From: Eubacterium sp.
GTDB lineage: Bacteria > Bacillota > Clostridia > Lachnospirales > Lachnospiraceae
Assembly: GCA_022764165.1 (NCBI GenBank)
Contig: JALERM010000158.1
Span: 1 to 47,482, forward strand
Direction of reading: 5' to 3'
Length of the DNA stretch: 47,482 nucleotides
The notes beneath the pieces were generated by a model that had not been told where the DNA came from, did not search any database, and saw nothing but the letters and a program-made list of their open reading frames with translations. The translations under genes and the position numbers were made by a program. This document shows, piece after piece, positions 34,484 to 42,825 of the stretch. The stretch's first letter is position 1. Every line of letters starts with the position of its first letter.

Positions 34484-36301
34484 CTATATTCTTTTTCTTC
34501 GGATCATATAAACTGTGATAAGTGCCAATGCCATTCCTCCCAGAAGCAAGTAAACTTCAATTGCAGCGGTATCCCCTGTCTTTGCAGGCATGATTCTGGA
34601 ATTGGATACTGTAAAATCAAGCTTCTTTACATCAGTTTCATTCTGGAATACCCAGCTCTTTCCATCATAAATCTGTTTCTGGAAATGAACCTTCAACTGG
34701 TAGTCACCCTCACTCTTCACGTTAAATGTCACCTGATACGGCGTCTTGCTGAACCTGTAATATGTGGTTACTTCCCATCCAATCGGTATGTAACGAACAT
34801 CATTGGCAATCGGGTCTTTAATATCCATTCCGGCTCCGATTGCGGTAATACTGTACAAATGATCTGTTTTATAGATTCCTTTATTCTGTATTCCTGTTAC
34901 ACGGTTGTCTTCCGGTTTGCCGACAATATTCAGCCTGAGAATATCCCTCTGCTCTGTAGTTTTGCAGCGTTCGCAGATTCTCTCCTCTTTTCCGCCTTTT
35001 TCAGTTGTCGGTTTTACTGTTACTTTCCATTCACTCCACTGATGACCCAATGCTGTTCCTTTCGTCTCTTTACATCTGGAACAGGTTGTCGGCTCTGTAC
35101 AGGTCGCTGCAATCCAGTCATGTCCCAGCGGATCACCTTTCGTCTCTTTACATATCTTGCAGATTGCCGGCTCTGTACAGGTCGCAGGCGTCCACTCATG
35201 TTCACAGACAATATTTACAGTAACCGTATATTTATTTTGTGTTCCATCTTCTGCAGTGACAATATAAACTACTGATTTGCTGAAATCCTGTTTTTCTCCG
35301 GATGCCGGAGCAACTTTCGCATAAACACTTCCGGTAGTAATCTCAGGGGCAATCGCAGTCACATCAGTTCCGTAAGGCACATCAACCGTAATAGTTCCGT
35401 CTTTACCTTCCGTACCATGTTTGATAACACCCTCATAACTGCCCAGTTTAAATGCCTTAACTGTTGCATCGGTATCAGGAGCAACACTCTCACCTTCCAA
35501 TAGTACAGGAGAATTCTCAGCTTCCACACAGGTAATCTTCACCTGAAACTTTCCTTTATCCAGAATGGTCAGCAAACCTTTTTCATCCACAGAAACAATC
35601 TCTTTGCATTCTTCCGGAACTGTATACTCTGCCACAGGGCTGGAACTGTTCTTACCATCCGTCTGTTTTTCAAATGTTACAACAATCTGATACGAGTTTC
35701 CCTTCACCATTCGCTCAGGCAGTTTTTCCACTATCATCTTATATTCCTTCACTTCCGGTTGAGGTTCTTCAAGTTTGGGTTCCTCCGGTTTGGGCTCCTC
35801 TGGTTTCGGTTCTTCCGGTTTCGGTTCTTCTGGCTTTGGTTTTTCCTCCGGAGTTGTTATTTCTATCAAAATCTCAGGTATCTTGACATCTTCTGCCAGC
35901 TTTATCATACTGGAAAGCACAGGAATAAATTGATACTGACCTTCACATGCTTTTTCTGTATATTCCGTTTTCCCTTCCGTTTCCGTAGATTCCTTATCCT
36001 CTTTCATGAAACCTTCCCACTTCAAATCCGTCAGTTTCTTTTCAATCAGAGTATCCGGATCTGACTGCATATAACCAATCACCTTCCACTCTGTAGGAAG
36101 TTCAAAATCTTCTACTTTGGTTCCTTTAAAAAATGTGTCATCTTCCAACACATTTTTCTCTACCTTCTCAAAGGAGGTAATGATAAAAACATCCTGAGTG
36201 TTTTCATCAGCATGTACCTCCTTTACAGAGAAGGAAACAACCAGCAAGGTAAAAATAACTAACAACGACAGTAACCGGGATGTTCTTTTCTTTTTCAACA
36301 T
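34484..36301 (-). CDS. Large cell-surface protein with LPXTG-like sorting signal
   Basis: 605 aa from ATG 36301 (GGAGGTG site). Signal peptide to about residue 31 (VHA cleavage), an N-terminal domain, and a proline/glutamate repeat with KPEEP units (encoded at 35765-35850 by a 15-bp tandem repeat). An Ig-like segment is followed by a DUF5018-like domain (VPYGTDVTAIAPEITTGS, YIVTAEDGTQNKYTVTV). Two cysteine repeats come next (ATCTEPAICKICKETKGD and ATCTEPTTCSRCKETKGT), then a beta-rich domain. The C-terminus is PAKTGD, a hydrophobic helix and RRKR, a sortase-type anchor. Probably displayed on the cell wall; ligand unknown. Confidence 0.85.
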   Translation of the reverse strand: MLKKKRTSRLLSLLVIFTLLVVSFSVKEVHADENTQDVFIITSFEKVEKNVLEDDTFFKGTKVEDFELPTEWKVIGYMQSDPDTLIEKKLTDLKWEGFMKEDKESTETEGKTEYTEKACEGQYQFIPVLSSMIKLAEDVKIPEILIEITTPEEKPKPEEPKPEEPKPEEPKPEEPKLEEPQPEVKEYKMIVEKLPERMVKGNSYQIVVTFEKQTDGKNSSSPVAEYTVPEECKEIVSVDEKGLLTILDKGKFQVKITCVEAENSPVLLEGESVAPDTDATVKAFKLGSYEGVIKHGTEGKDGTITVDVPYGTDVTAIAPEITTGSVYAKVAPASGEKQDFSKSVVYIVTAEDGTQNKYTVTVNIVCEHEWTPATCTEPAICKICKETKGDPLGHDWIAATCTEPTTCSRCKETKGTALGHQWSEWKVTVKPTTEKGGKEERICERCKTTEQRDILRLNIVGKPEDNRVTGIQNKGIYKTDHLYSITAIGAGMDIKDPIANDVRYIPIGWEVTTYYRFSKTPYQVTFNVKSEGDYQLKVHFQKQIYDGKSWVFQNETDVKKLDFTVSNSRIMPAKTGDTAAIEVYLLLGGMALALITVYMIRRKRI

Positions 36302-36350
36302 AGCCATCACCTCCAAAAATAGCACAATACCACTAAGTTTCCTTTTTACT

Positions 36351-36359
36351 ATTATAGCA
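36351..36359 (-). promoter_or_regulatory. Extended -10 promoter of the surface-protein gene
   Basis: Minus strand TGCTATAAT (36359-36351), TATAAT with the TGn extension; -35 box weak. Confidence 0.5.
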
Positions 36360-36479
36360 TATCATTCACATAAAAGCATTAATTTTTTCTTACTTTTTTG
36401 TTATATTTCATATTATTTCAAAATATTTTTCTATAATATTTGTATTTTCCGAATCTTATATAGATGATATCCATTCCAG

Positions 36480-36703
36480 AAAGTATACTTTTTTGTAGTT
36501 CTTTTGGAGGGGACGGAGAATCTATGGTATTTTTCAAAAGCAGGCCGCTCCTCCTCAACTCTGCACTAAGCGCGACTAATTGACGCTCAGGAGAGCCTTC
36601 GCGCCAAAGTCTTGCTAAGTGCATATTTTCGGACTCGCTTTCCCCAATGCTTTTGAAAAATACCATAGATTCTCCTGCCTTATTCCAAACGAAACAAAAT
36701 GCG
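36480..36703 (+). repeat. Fold-back element copy A
   Basis: Orientation is taken with GGGACGG first. It begins with the palindrome AAAGTATACTTT (36480-36491). Then come GGGACGG (36510-36516), left arm 36515-36542, core 36543-36647, right arm 36648-36675 (28-bp perfect complement), and the end block TTCCAAACGAAACAAAATGCG cut here as 36683-36703. The core holds a helix 36562-36567/36618-36623. No coding sense; the open frame across it reads SIGESESE, as does the same frame in copy B, because the core is shared. No Rfam family is known to me. Confidence 0.8.
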
Positions 36704-36798
36704 TAGGGTAGAGATAGCCGTTGTACTTTTACACAAGTACTATCAGTTTTTGAAAAAGAAATTATTATGGTTAAAGTTTACCACATCCTTTTTCCGGG
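36704..36798. other. Spacer between the two fold-back elements
   Basis: 95 bp, AT-rich, no gene. Contains the palindrome GTACTT/AAGTAC (36723-36728, 36735-36740). Confidence 0.5.
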
Positions 36799-37027
36799 CG
36801 CATTTTGTTACATTTGGAAGAAAACAGGAAACTTCATATCATTTTTTCAGAAGCATTGGGGAAAGTGAGTCCGAAGATAAGACGCTTACGGAGACTTTGG
36901 CGCGAAGGCTTTCCTGAGCGTCAATTTAGTCGCAGTTAGCGGCTAGCTGAGGAGGAACGGCCTGCTTCTGAAAAAATGATATGAAGTTTCCGTCCCTTTT
37001 CAAATCAACAAAAAAGTATACTTTTTT
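36799..37027 (-). repeat. Fold-back element copy B, head-to-head with copy A
   Basis: On the minus strand it has the same order as copy A. It runs from AAAAAAGTATACTTTTTT (37010-37027), an 18-bp palindrome, through CCGTCCC complement (36990-36996) and arms 36963-36991 and 36827-36855 (29-bp perfect), to the end block at 36799-36819. A 32-nt core block (36892-36923) matches copy A (36581-36612) at 31 positions, while the arms differ in sequence. The element ends about 105 bp before the AGCS gene at 37134, inside its upstream region. Confidence 0.8.
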
Positions 37028-37133
37028 CCAGTCATATGGTAAAATCATAATTATTCCGGTCTGTCATCATGCCCAATAACAGGCTATACTCAGCACAATA
37101 CCGGGCAAACAACTATAAACAAAGGAGGAAAAA

Positions 37134-38516
37134 ATGTTAGACATCATCAAACAAATCAACGACAGCATCAACGGATTTGTCTGGGGTGTTCCTGCTATGA
37201 TCTGTATCATCGGCGTCGGCCTGCTGCTCAGTTTCCGTACCCGATTTTTACAGTTCCGGAAGTTTGGTTATACCTTTAAAGTGACCATCGGCAAAATATT
37301 TCATAAACGGCAGGCTTCAGACGGTTCGATCACACCTTTTCAGGCAGTTTGCACCGCCCTGGCCGGTACGGTCGGAACCGGAAATATTGCCGGCGTAGCA
37401 GGAGCCATCGCTATCGGTGGACCCGGTGCAGTATTCTGGATGTGGATGTCCGCACTTCTTGGAATGTGCACCAAGTTTTCTGAAGTAACACTTGCTGTTC
37501 ATTTTCGAGAAAAGAATAAAGAAGGAGATTGGGTTGGCGGTCCCATGTATTACATCAAAAATGGTCTGGGACGTAAATGGCAATGGCTCGCTGTTCTTTT
37601 TTCCGTCCTGGGGGTACTGACTGTATTTGGAACCGGCAATGCCACTCAGGTTAATACAATTACCACCGCCATTGATTCTGCATTGCTGAATTATCAGATT
37701 ATCAAACCTGATTTTGTTCCGACATTTAATCTCATTCTGGGTATTATCATTACCATTCTGGTTGCGCTGGTTCTCCTCGGCGGAATCAAACGAATCGGCC
37801 AGGTAACAGAACGTCTCGTCCCATTTATGGCACTGCTCTATCTGATTCTCGCCATCGGTGTAATCCTCCTGAATGCCAATCGGATTCCAACTGTATTTGC
37901 ATCTATCTTTCAGGGTGCCTTTTCACCCTCTGCGGTTACCGGAGGTGTGATCGGAACCATGTTTACCAGTATGAAAAAAGGTGTTTCACGGGGTATTTTT
38001 TCCAATGAAGCGGGCCTTGGTACCGGCTCCATCGCTCATGCAGCCGCTGATACATCAGATCCGATTCAACAGGGATTCTTTGGTATTTTTGAAGTTTTCA
38101 CGGATACCATTATCATTTGTACCATGACTGCCCTGGTTATTCTGTGCAGCAATATTCCGATTGCATACGGCGTCGATGCGGGAGCAGAACTTACCATCCA
38201 GGGATTCACTTCCACATACGGCAACTGGGTATCTATATTCACTGCAGTGGCACTCTGTTGTTTCGCTTTCTCAACGATTATCGGATGGGGACTCTATGGA
38301 ACACGATGCATCGAATTTCTCTTTGGAAGCAAAGTCAACCGCCCATTCATGCTGGTTTATTCCCTGGTAGCTATCCTGGGAGCAACGGTGGATCTGGGAC
38401 TGCTGTGGAGTATCGCAGACACCTTTAATGGTCTGATGGTTATCCCTAATCTGATTGCATTATTCCTGCTGTCCGGAACAGTTGTACAATTAATCAAAAA
38501 AAATAAATTTTTGTAA
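37134..38516 (+). CDS. Alanine/glycine:sodium symporter (AGCS family), first copy
   Basis: 460 aa, about eleven membrane helices. Family motifs: DGSITPFQAVCTALAGTVGTGNIAGVAGAIAIGGPGAVFWMWMSA (the GTVGTGNIAGV and GGPGAVFWMW parts are diagnostic) and GMCTKFSEVTLAVHFREKN. GIFSNEAGLGTGSIAHAAA is also present. Imports alanine or glycine with Na+. AAAGGAGG precedes the ATG. It converges with a second AGCS gene at 38568-40121, the two being clearly diverged. Confidence 0.94.
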   Translation: MLDIIKQINDSINGFVWGVPAMICIIGVGLLLSFRTRFLQFRKFGYTFKVTIGKIFHKRQASDGSITPFQAVCTALAGTVGTGNIAGVAGAIAIGGPGAVFWMWMSALLGMCTKFSEVTLAVHFREKNKEGDWVGGPMYYIKNGLGRKWQWLAVLFSVLGVLTVFGTGNATQVNTITTAIDSALLNYQIIKPDFVPTFNLILGIIITILVALVLLGGIKRIGQVTERLVPFMALLYLILAIGVILLNANRIPTVFASIFQGAFSPSAVTGGVIGTMFTSMKKGVSRGIFSNEAGLGTGSIAHAAADTSDPIQQGFFGIFEVFTDTIIICTMTALVILCSNIPIAYGVDAGAELTIQGFTSTYGNWVSIFTAVALCCFAFSTIIGWGLYGTRCIEFLFGSKVNRPFMLVYSLVAILGATVDLGLLWSIADTFNGLMVIPNLIALFLLSGTVVQLIKKNKFL

Positions 38517-38527
38517 TTTTTTTTTGG

Positions 38528-38577
38528 GGGGGAGGGACAGGTGATTATCCGTCCCTCCTCAAAAGAACTACAAAAAT
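38528..38577 (-). repeat. Fragment of the fold-back element between convergent AGCS genes
   Basis: On the minus strand, TTTTTGTAGTTCTTTTG (38577-38561) is identical to copy A (36492-36507). It is followed by GGAGGGACGG, as in copy A. The rest forms a hairpin GGAGGGAC/GTCCCTCC (38531-38538, 38551-38558). The stop codon of the second AGCS gene (TAG, 38570-38568) is within the shared sequence. Confidence 0.6.
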
Positions 38578-40121
38578 TTATTCTTCTCAGCTACTTTTTC
38601 ATCCCAGTACCGGCAGTCATCCCGCCCAATAACTTTGGAGGTAAACGGTGTCCCATCATTTTTCTTGTAATGACGTGTTGCACGGAATACATACTTAGCT
38701 CCCACATAAACAATCGGCACGTTAAAGTATACAATCAATATATTTCCAAGATCAGAAAATGCCCACAGATTTCCCAATTCCAGACCGGCAATATTACAGA
38801 GAATTCCAAAAGCGGCCACAAAAAGGGCAATACAGCGAATAACATTGATAAAACCTCTGTCTTTGCGGATACGGTTTGCTGCAATTTCTGAAAAACTGAT
38901 CATACCCAGCAGACAGGTATAGGCAAACATACAAAAACAAAGCGTAATCAAAAATGTGATAATTGCATTTGCTGCTGTTCCGGGCGTAAGTGCAGCTACA
39001 GATTCCGTAAACTTAGGAAGTTTATCCAGCCCGGCCCAGGTCTCGCCATTAGGACCGTCCCAGCAATGAGCCATAACTACTACAAATCCTGACAGAGTAC
39101 AGATTACAATCGTATCAAGGAAAACACCAATGGATGCCAGAATGCCCTGTTCGCAGGGATGTTTTGCGTCAGATGCTGCTGCTGACATGGTTATGGTACC
39201 CTGACCGGCTTCATTGGACATCAGACCACGCTTGACTCCCTGAGCAAGAACTGTTCCAAATACACCTCCGAAAAATGCCTCCGGTTTAAATGCACCGGTA
39301 AATACTGCATGAAAGAAATATGGAATACTTTTTACATTCAGAATAATCAGAACCAGAACCGTCAGCACATAAAGCACTGCCATAACCGGTACCATTTTAT
39401 CCGTCCATTTTGTTACTTTCCGGATACCGCCAAATGCAATCAGGGCTGTAGTAAAAATAATGATCGCTCCCACAATATAGTAGAAAATGGAATCACTTTC
39501 TATAGAAGTTCCGGTGACAATCTCTGCCATTCTTCCTACGGAAGATACCACATTAAATCCCTGAGCCGGCAGGCAGCAAAGGGCATACAGAATATACAGA
39601 ATGGATAGGAATACACCGATCCACACCTTATTTCCCAGAAGTTTTCTTCCATAAAACGGAAGACCTCCAATAAATTCATCCCCCTTCTTTTCCTTGAAAA
39701 TCTGGGCAAGTACACCTTCCATATAGGCTACTGCCATTCCAAAGAATGCGGAAACCCACATCCAGAAAAGAGCTCCTGGTCCACCCACAGCAATAGCACC
39801 GGTAACGCCGATAATATTACCGGGACCTACACGCATAGCCGAACTCAGAAAGAACGCCGCTAATGGGGAAATACCTGTTTTGACCACTCTTTTTTCTGTC
39901 ATAATACGGATTCCCTTTTTAAAATGCGTCACCTGCATAAATCCCAGCCGGAAACTGAAAAAAATACCGGATCCTAGCAGCAATATAATGGCAAAAGAAA
40001 AATTACCCAGCAGCGGAATTGATGCATACCAGGAAAAATTTGTGGGAAAATCCCACAGAAAATCGGACAAAGGTCCGATAAAAGAAAAAATACCATTGAT
40101 TGATTCAAATACTTTTTCCAT
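38568..40121 (-). CDS. Alanine/glycine:sodium symporter (AGCS family), second copy
   Basis: 517 aa, polytopic. Same family signatures in altered form: FFLSSAMRVGPGNIIGVTGA, GGPGALFWMWVSAFFGMAVA, and MSNEAGQGTITMSAAASDA. About 55 residues longer than its convergent neighbour, mainly in an extended N-terminus and loops, so it belongs to a different AGCS branch. GGAGGT site. It follows the CLC gene by 26 bp on the same strand and may end that transcription unit. Confidence 0.92.
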   Translation of the reverse strand: MEKVFESINGIFSFIGPLSDFLWDFPTNFSWYASIPLLGNFSFAIILLLGSGIFFSFRLGFMQVTHFKKGIRIMTEKRVVKTGISPLAAFFLSSAMRVGPGNIIGVTGAIAVGGPGALFWMWVSAFFGMAVAYMEGVLAQIFKEKKGDEFIGGLPFYGRKLLGNKVWIGVFLSILYILYALCCLPAQGFNVVSSVGRMAEIVTGTSIESDSIFYYIVGAIIIFTTALIAFGGIRKVTKWTDKMVPVMAVLYVLTVLVLIILNVKSIPYFFHAVFTGAFKPEAFFGGVFGTVLAQGVKRGLMSNEAGQGTITMSAAASDAKHPCEQGILASIGVFLDTIVICTLSGFVVVMAHCWDGPNGETWAGLDKLPKFTESVAALTPGTAANAIITFLITLCFCMFAYTCLLGMISFSEIAANRIRKDRGFINVIRCIALFVAAFGILCNIAGLELGNLWAFSDLGNILIVYFNVPIVYVGAKYVFRATRHYKKNDGTPFTSKVIGRDDCRYWDEKVAEKNKFL

Positions 40122-40147
40122 ATTTACCTCCCAATTTGAAATGACAC

Positions 40148-41443
40148 TTATGATTTTGCTTTACGATTGATATATTTTGCTTTGTATTTTGAATATACAA
40201 TCGTCTGTGTTTTATATAGGCTATAATACCCTGAAAAAGCATAACTTACAGATACTGCAATCAGGTAATAGGGAACACCTTCAAAACCGAACAGTTCAAA
40301 TGCGATCAGTACCGATGTGATCGGACAGTTGGTAACCCCACAGAAAACTGCCGCCATTCCTGCTGCCGCACAGAGAGATGGCGATATGCCAAGGATATTT
40401 CCCGCCACACATCCAAAAGTCGCTCCGATACAAAATGAAGGTACAATTTCTCCGCCGCGATAACCAGCTTTCATGGTTATAGCTGTCAAAATAATTTTCC
40501 ATAAAAAATCAGATGGCCGTGCCTGTTCCTGTTCCACAGCTTTCATGATCAGTCCATTTCCAGCACCCATATAATCACTGGTTCCCAATAAAAGACTGAT
40601 CAGTGCAACTGCGGTACCTGCCGCAAGAACCCGAAGGTAAGGATTAGGAAGAAAACGTTTATAAAATCCACCCATTCCCCGAAGCACCATACAAAACAGA
40701 ATGCTGACCACAGCACATCCCGCTGCGGCCAGACCCATTTTTACCCCATTCATAATGGTCAGTTCCGGAATATGCAGCACCTCAAAAGCTTCTGCATGTA
40801 CCTCGAAACCAGCTGCCAGATGAGAAGCAATCAGGCCTGCAATCACGCTTGGAAATAATGCAGCATAGTACATAATTCCTACACTCACCACTTCCATTGC
40901 AAATACTGCTGCTGCCATTGGCGTTCCAAAAACGGCCGCAAATGCGGCACTCATACCACACATGACAATGACATGACGGTCTGATTCGTCCAGATGGATC
41001 CATCTCCCCACCTGATTACCGATACTTCCTCCCAGCTGAATAGCTGCACCTTCACGGCCCGCTGAGCCACCTCCCAGATGAGTCAGCATCGTGGAAATAA
41101 AAATCAGCGGTGCCGACCGCAGAGGCACTTCGTCCTCAGAACGAATCGTCGACAGGACCTGATGGGTTCCCCTGTCTTCCTGACCAAATGTCTGATACAG
41201 GAAAACAATGACCACGCCCAAAAATGGAAGGAGAAAAATTGTCCACGTATGTCCTTCCCGAAATCCGGTAACTGCCCCCAGACAATTTGCAAATAAACTG
41301 CTGACCCCTCCTACGACACAGCCCACGATAACAGCCAATAACAGCCATTTACACAGATTGACCATGTCTCTCCGAATCCTTCTTGTATAATACCTCAGCA
41401 TAACTCGAATCCAGCGAACATTTATCTTTCCAGAATTCTTCAT
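40148..41443 (-). CDS. CLC-type anion channel/antiporter, CLC-F-like motifs
   Basis: 431 aa with the CLC inverted-repeat membrane fold (about 10-12 helices). The gating-glutamate motif reads GSAGREGAAIQLGGSIGN, with alanine where classic exchangers have proline (GKEGP). The first motif GSGIP is replaced by DRGTHQVL. The later motif reads GYRGGEIVPSFCIGATFG. These variants resemble the fluoride-exporting CLC-F branch more than Cl-/H+ exchangers, but no upstream fluoride riboswitch could be present in the 12-bp gap. Substrate is therefore open (Cl-, F- or other halide). Confidence 0.85.
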   Translation of the reverse strand: MKNSGKINVRWIRVMLRYYTRRIRRDMVNLCKWLLLAVIVGCVVGGVSSLFANCLGAVTGFREGHTWTIFLLPFLGVVIVFLYQTFGQEDRGTHQVLSTIRSEDEVPLRSAPLIFISTMLTHLGGGSAGREGAAIQLGGSIGNQVGRWIHLDESDRHVIVMCGMSAAFAAVFGTPMAAAVFAMEVVSVGIMYYAALFPSVIAGLIASHLAAGFEVHAEAFEVLHIPELTIMNGVKMGLAAAGCAVVSILFCMVLRGMGGFYKRFLPNPYLRVLAAGTAVALISLLLGTSDYMGAGNGLIMKAVEQEQARPSDFLWKIILTAITMKAGYRGGEIVPSFCIGATFGCVAGNILGISPSLCAAAGMAAVFCGVTNCPITSVLIAFELFGFEGVPYYLIAVSVSYAFSGYYSLYKTQTIVYSKYKAKYINRKAKS

Positions 41444-41455
41444 AGCTGTTTTCCC

Positions 41456-42727
41456 CTACATCTCTTCCTTTGCCTGAAATACCTCATACTGGCTGCTGGG
41501 ACCGCCGCATACAGGACAACGCTCCGGGATATAATCCCCTGCCATCACATAACCGCAAATCGGGCAGACATATATCGTTTCTTTTTGGAATTTCTCCATA
41601 TCTGTCGCTTCTTTCAGCAATTCTGCATGAACCTTTTCTGCTGCCGCTGCACCTGAAAATGCCTGCCTGGTCAGCAGTGCCCCATTTTCATCCGCATACT
41701 CTTCCATCATTTTATACGTACGCTGATATTCAAACTCTTCACCCGGAACAAAGGTCTTGACAGTTTCCCCAAAAGGATTCGGATTTTCTATGACAGAATA
41801 GAAATTTCTGGCATGATGGTATTCCGATGCTGCCAATGCCTCAAAAAGATTGGCAATCTTCTCCATTCCTCTTCTTCGTGCACGATCAGCGAACGTCAGA
41901 TATTTCAAATGGGCCATCAATTCACCGGCCACCGTCTTTTCCAGATTTTCCTTCAGTATCGAATTTTTTCGTTCTCCGTCATAACCATTTTCAGAAAGAT
42001 TATCAAACCTGTATTTCAGCACACCATTTTCCATATAAAAATGCACGATATGATGTTCCACATCACAGGCCCGGATGTCTTCAGATACATCTTCGATAAG
42101 CGCACCACCTCCTCCGGTACAAATCAGAGGGATATCATCCACCACATCCTCAAATCGGGAATGTACATGACCACACAAGAGGTATTTTACTTTTTCTTTC
42201 CATGGTGCATAAGCTTCTTTTAATCGTGTAAATTCTTCTTCTGATACAGAATTGCGAATAAAATGATTGGGAACCGGAATATGGAATGCAATCATCACCT
42301 GATGTACTTCTTCCATTTCCAGAACTTTTTTCAGAAGATCCAGCCCTTCCTGTTCAAATGTCCGCAGTGCATTATCCAGCACAACCACAGAAAAGCCATC
42401 AGCAAATAAGGCATAATTTTTTCTTCCGAAATAATCTGTATATTCTCCTGTATCATGATTTCCTCTCAGTACATATATATCATTATGCGCAATTACTTCT
42501 GTGAGACTGCTGATTTCTCCATAATAATGTGCATTGCCTGCAGGAACCAGGTCTCCGGCAATCAGCGTGATATCATCTTCACTGGTTTTTTCCAGGGCAC
42601 CTGCATATACTTTCATATTGTAGGTACCCAGTCCCTCACATCCCGGATCACCAATGACTCCCAGAGAAGTCACTCCGGAAAGATATACAATCGGTTCATT
42701 TACTTTCTGAATTTTATTTTTTTCCAT
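41456..42727 (-). CDS. Fusion of metallophosphoesterase and rubrerythrin
   Basis: 423 aa in one uninterrupted frame. Residues about 10-240 are a calcineurin-like phosphoesterase: GDP (26-28) replaces the usual D-x-H, then GD (58-59), GNHD (89-92), H149 and GHVH (186-189). Residues about 255-380 are a rubrerythrin ferritin-like diiron domain (AGELMAHLKYLTFADRARRRG, AASEYHHARNFY, AEKVHAELLKEA). Residues 385-415 are a rubredoxin with CPIC (388-391) and CPVC (404-407). Rubrerythrin reduces peroxide in anaerobes. Joining it to a phosphoesterase is unusual; the substrate is unknown. Ribosome site AAGGTGG. Confidence 0.9.
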   Translation of the reverse strand: MEKNKIQKVNEPIVYLSGVTSLGVIGDPGCEGLGTYNMKVYAGALEKTSEDDITLIAGDLVPAGNAHYYGEISSLTEVIAHNDIYVLRGNHDTGEYTDYFGRKNYALFADGFSVVVLDNALRTFEQEGLDLLKKVLEMEEVHQVMIAFHIPVPNHFIRNSVSEEEFTRLKEAYAPWKEKVKYLLCGHVHSRFEDVVDDIPLICTGGGGALIEDVSEDIRACDVEHHIVHFYMENGVLKYRFDNLSENGYDGERKNSILKENLEKTVAGELMAHLKYLTFADRARRRGMEKIANLFEALAASEYHHARNFYSVIENPNPFGETVKTFVPGEEFEYQRTYKMMEEYADENGALLTRQAFSGAAAAEKVHAELLKEATDMEKFQKETIYVCPICGYVMAGDYIPERCPVCGGPSSQYEVFQAKEEM

Positions 42728-42745
42728 AATATATCCACCTTAATC

Positions 42746-42780
42746 ATGGCATATGCCAGCAGCACACTGACATATGCCAT
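42746..42780. promoter_or_regulatory. Perfect ATGGCATATG inverted repeat between the FMN protein and fusion genes
   Basis: ATGGCATATG (42746-42755) and its complement CATATGCCAT (42771-42780) around a 15-nt loop, 19 bp before the fusion gene start. No T-run follows on the minus strand, so a regulator binding site or leader hairpin is more likely than a terminator. Confidence 0.5.
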
Positions 42781-42825
42781 TCTTTCTATCGTTTTTTAAT
42801 TCACATACCTGCTTCTGTACAGGTC

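Noticed and set aside
36418-36917. Two short open frames reading SIGESESE across the fold-back elements
   Set aside because: They share that peptide only because the element cores are related; no ribosome sites, and the stems and core are explained by structure.
41443-41456. Possible fluoride riboswitch before the CLC gene
   Set aside because: Only 12 bp lie between it and the upstream gene; there is no room for one.
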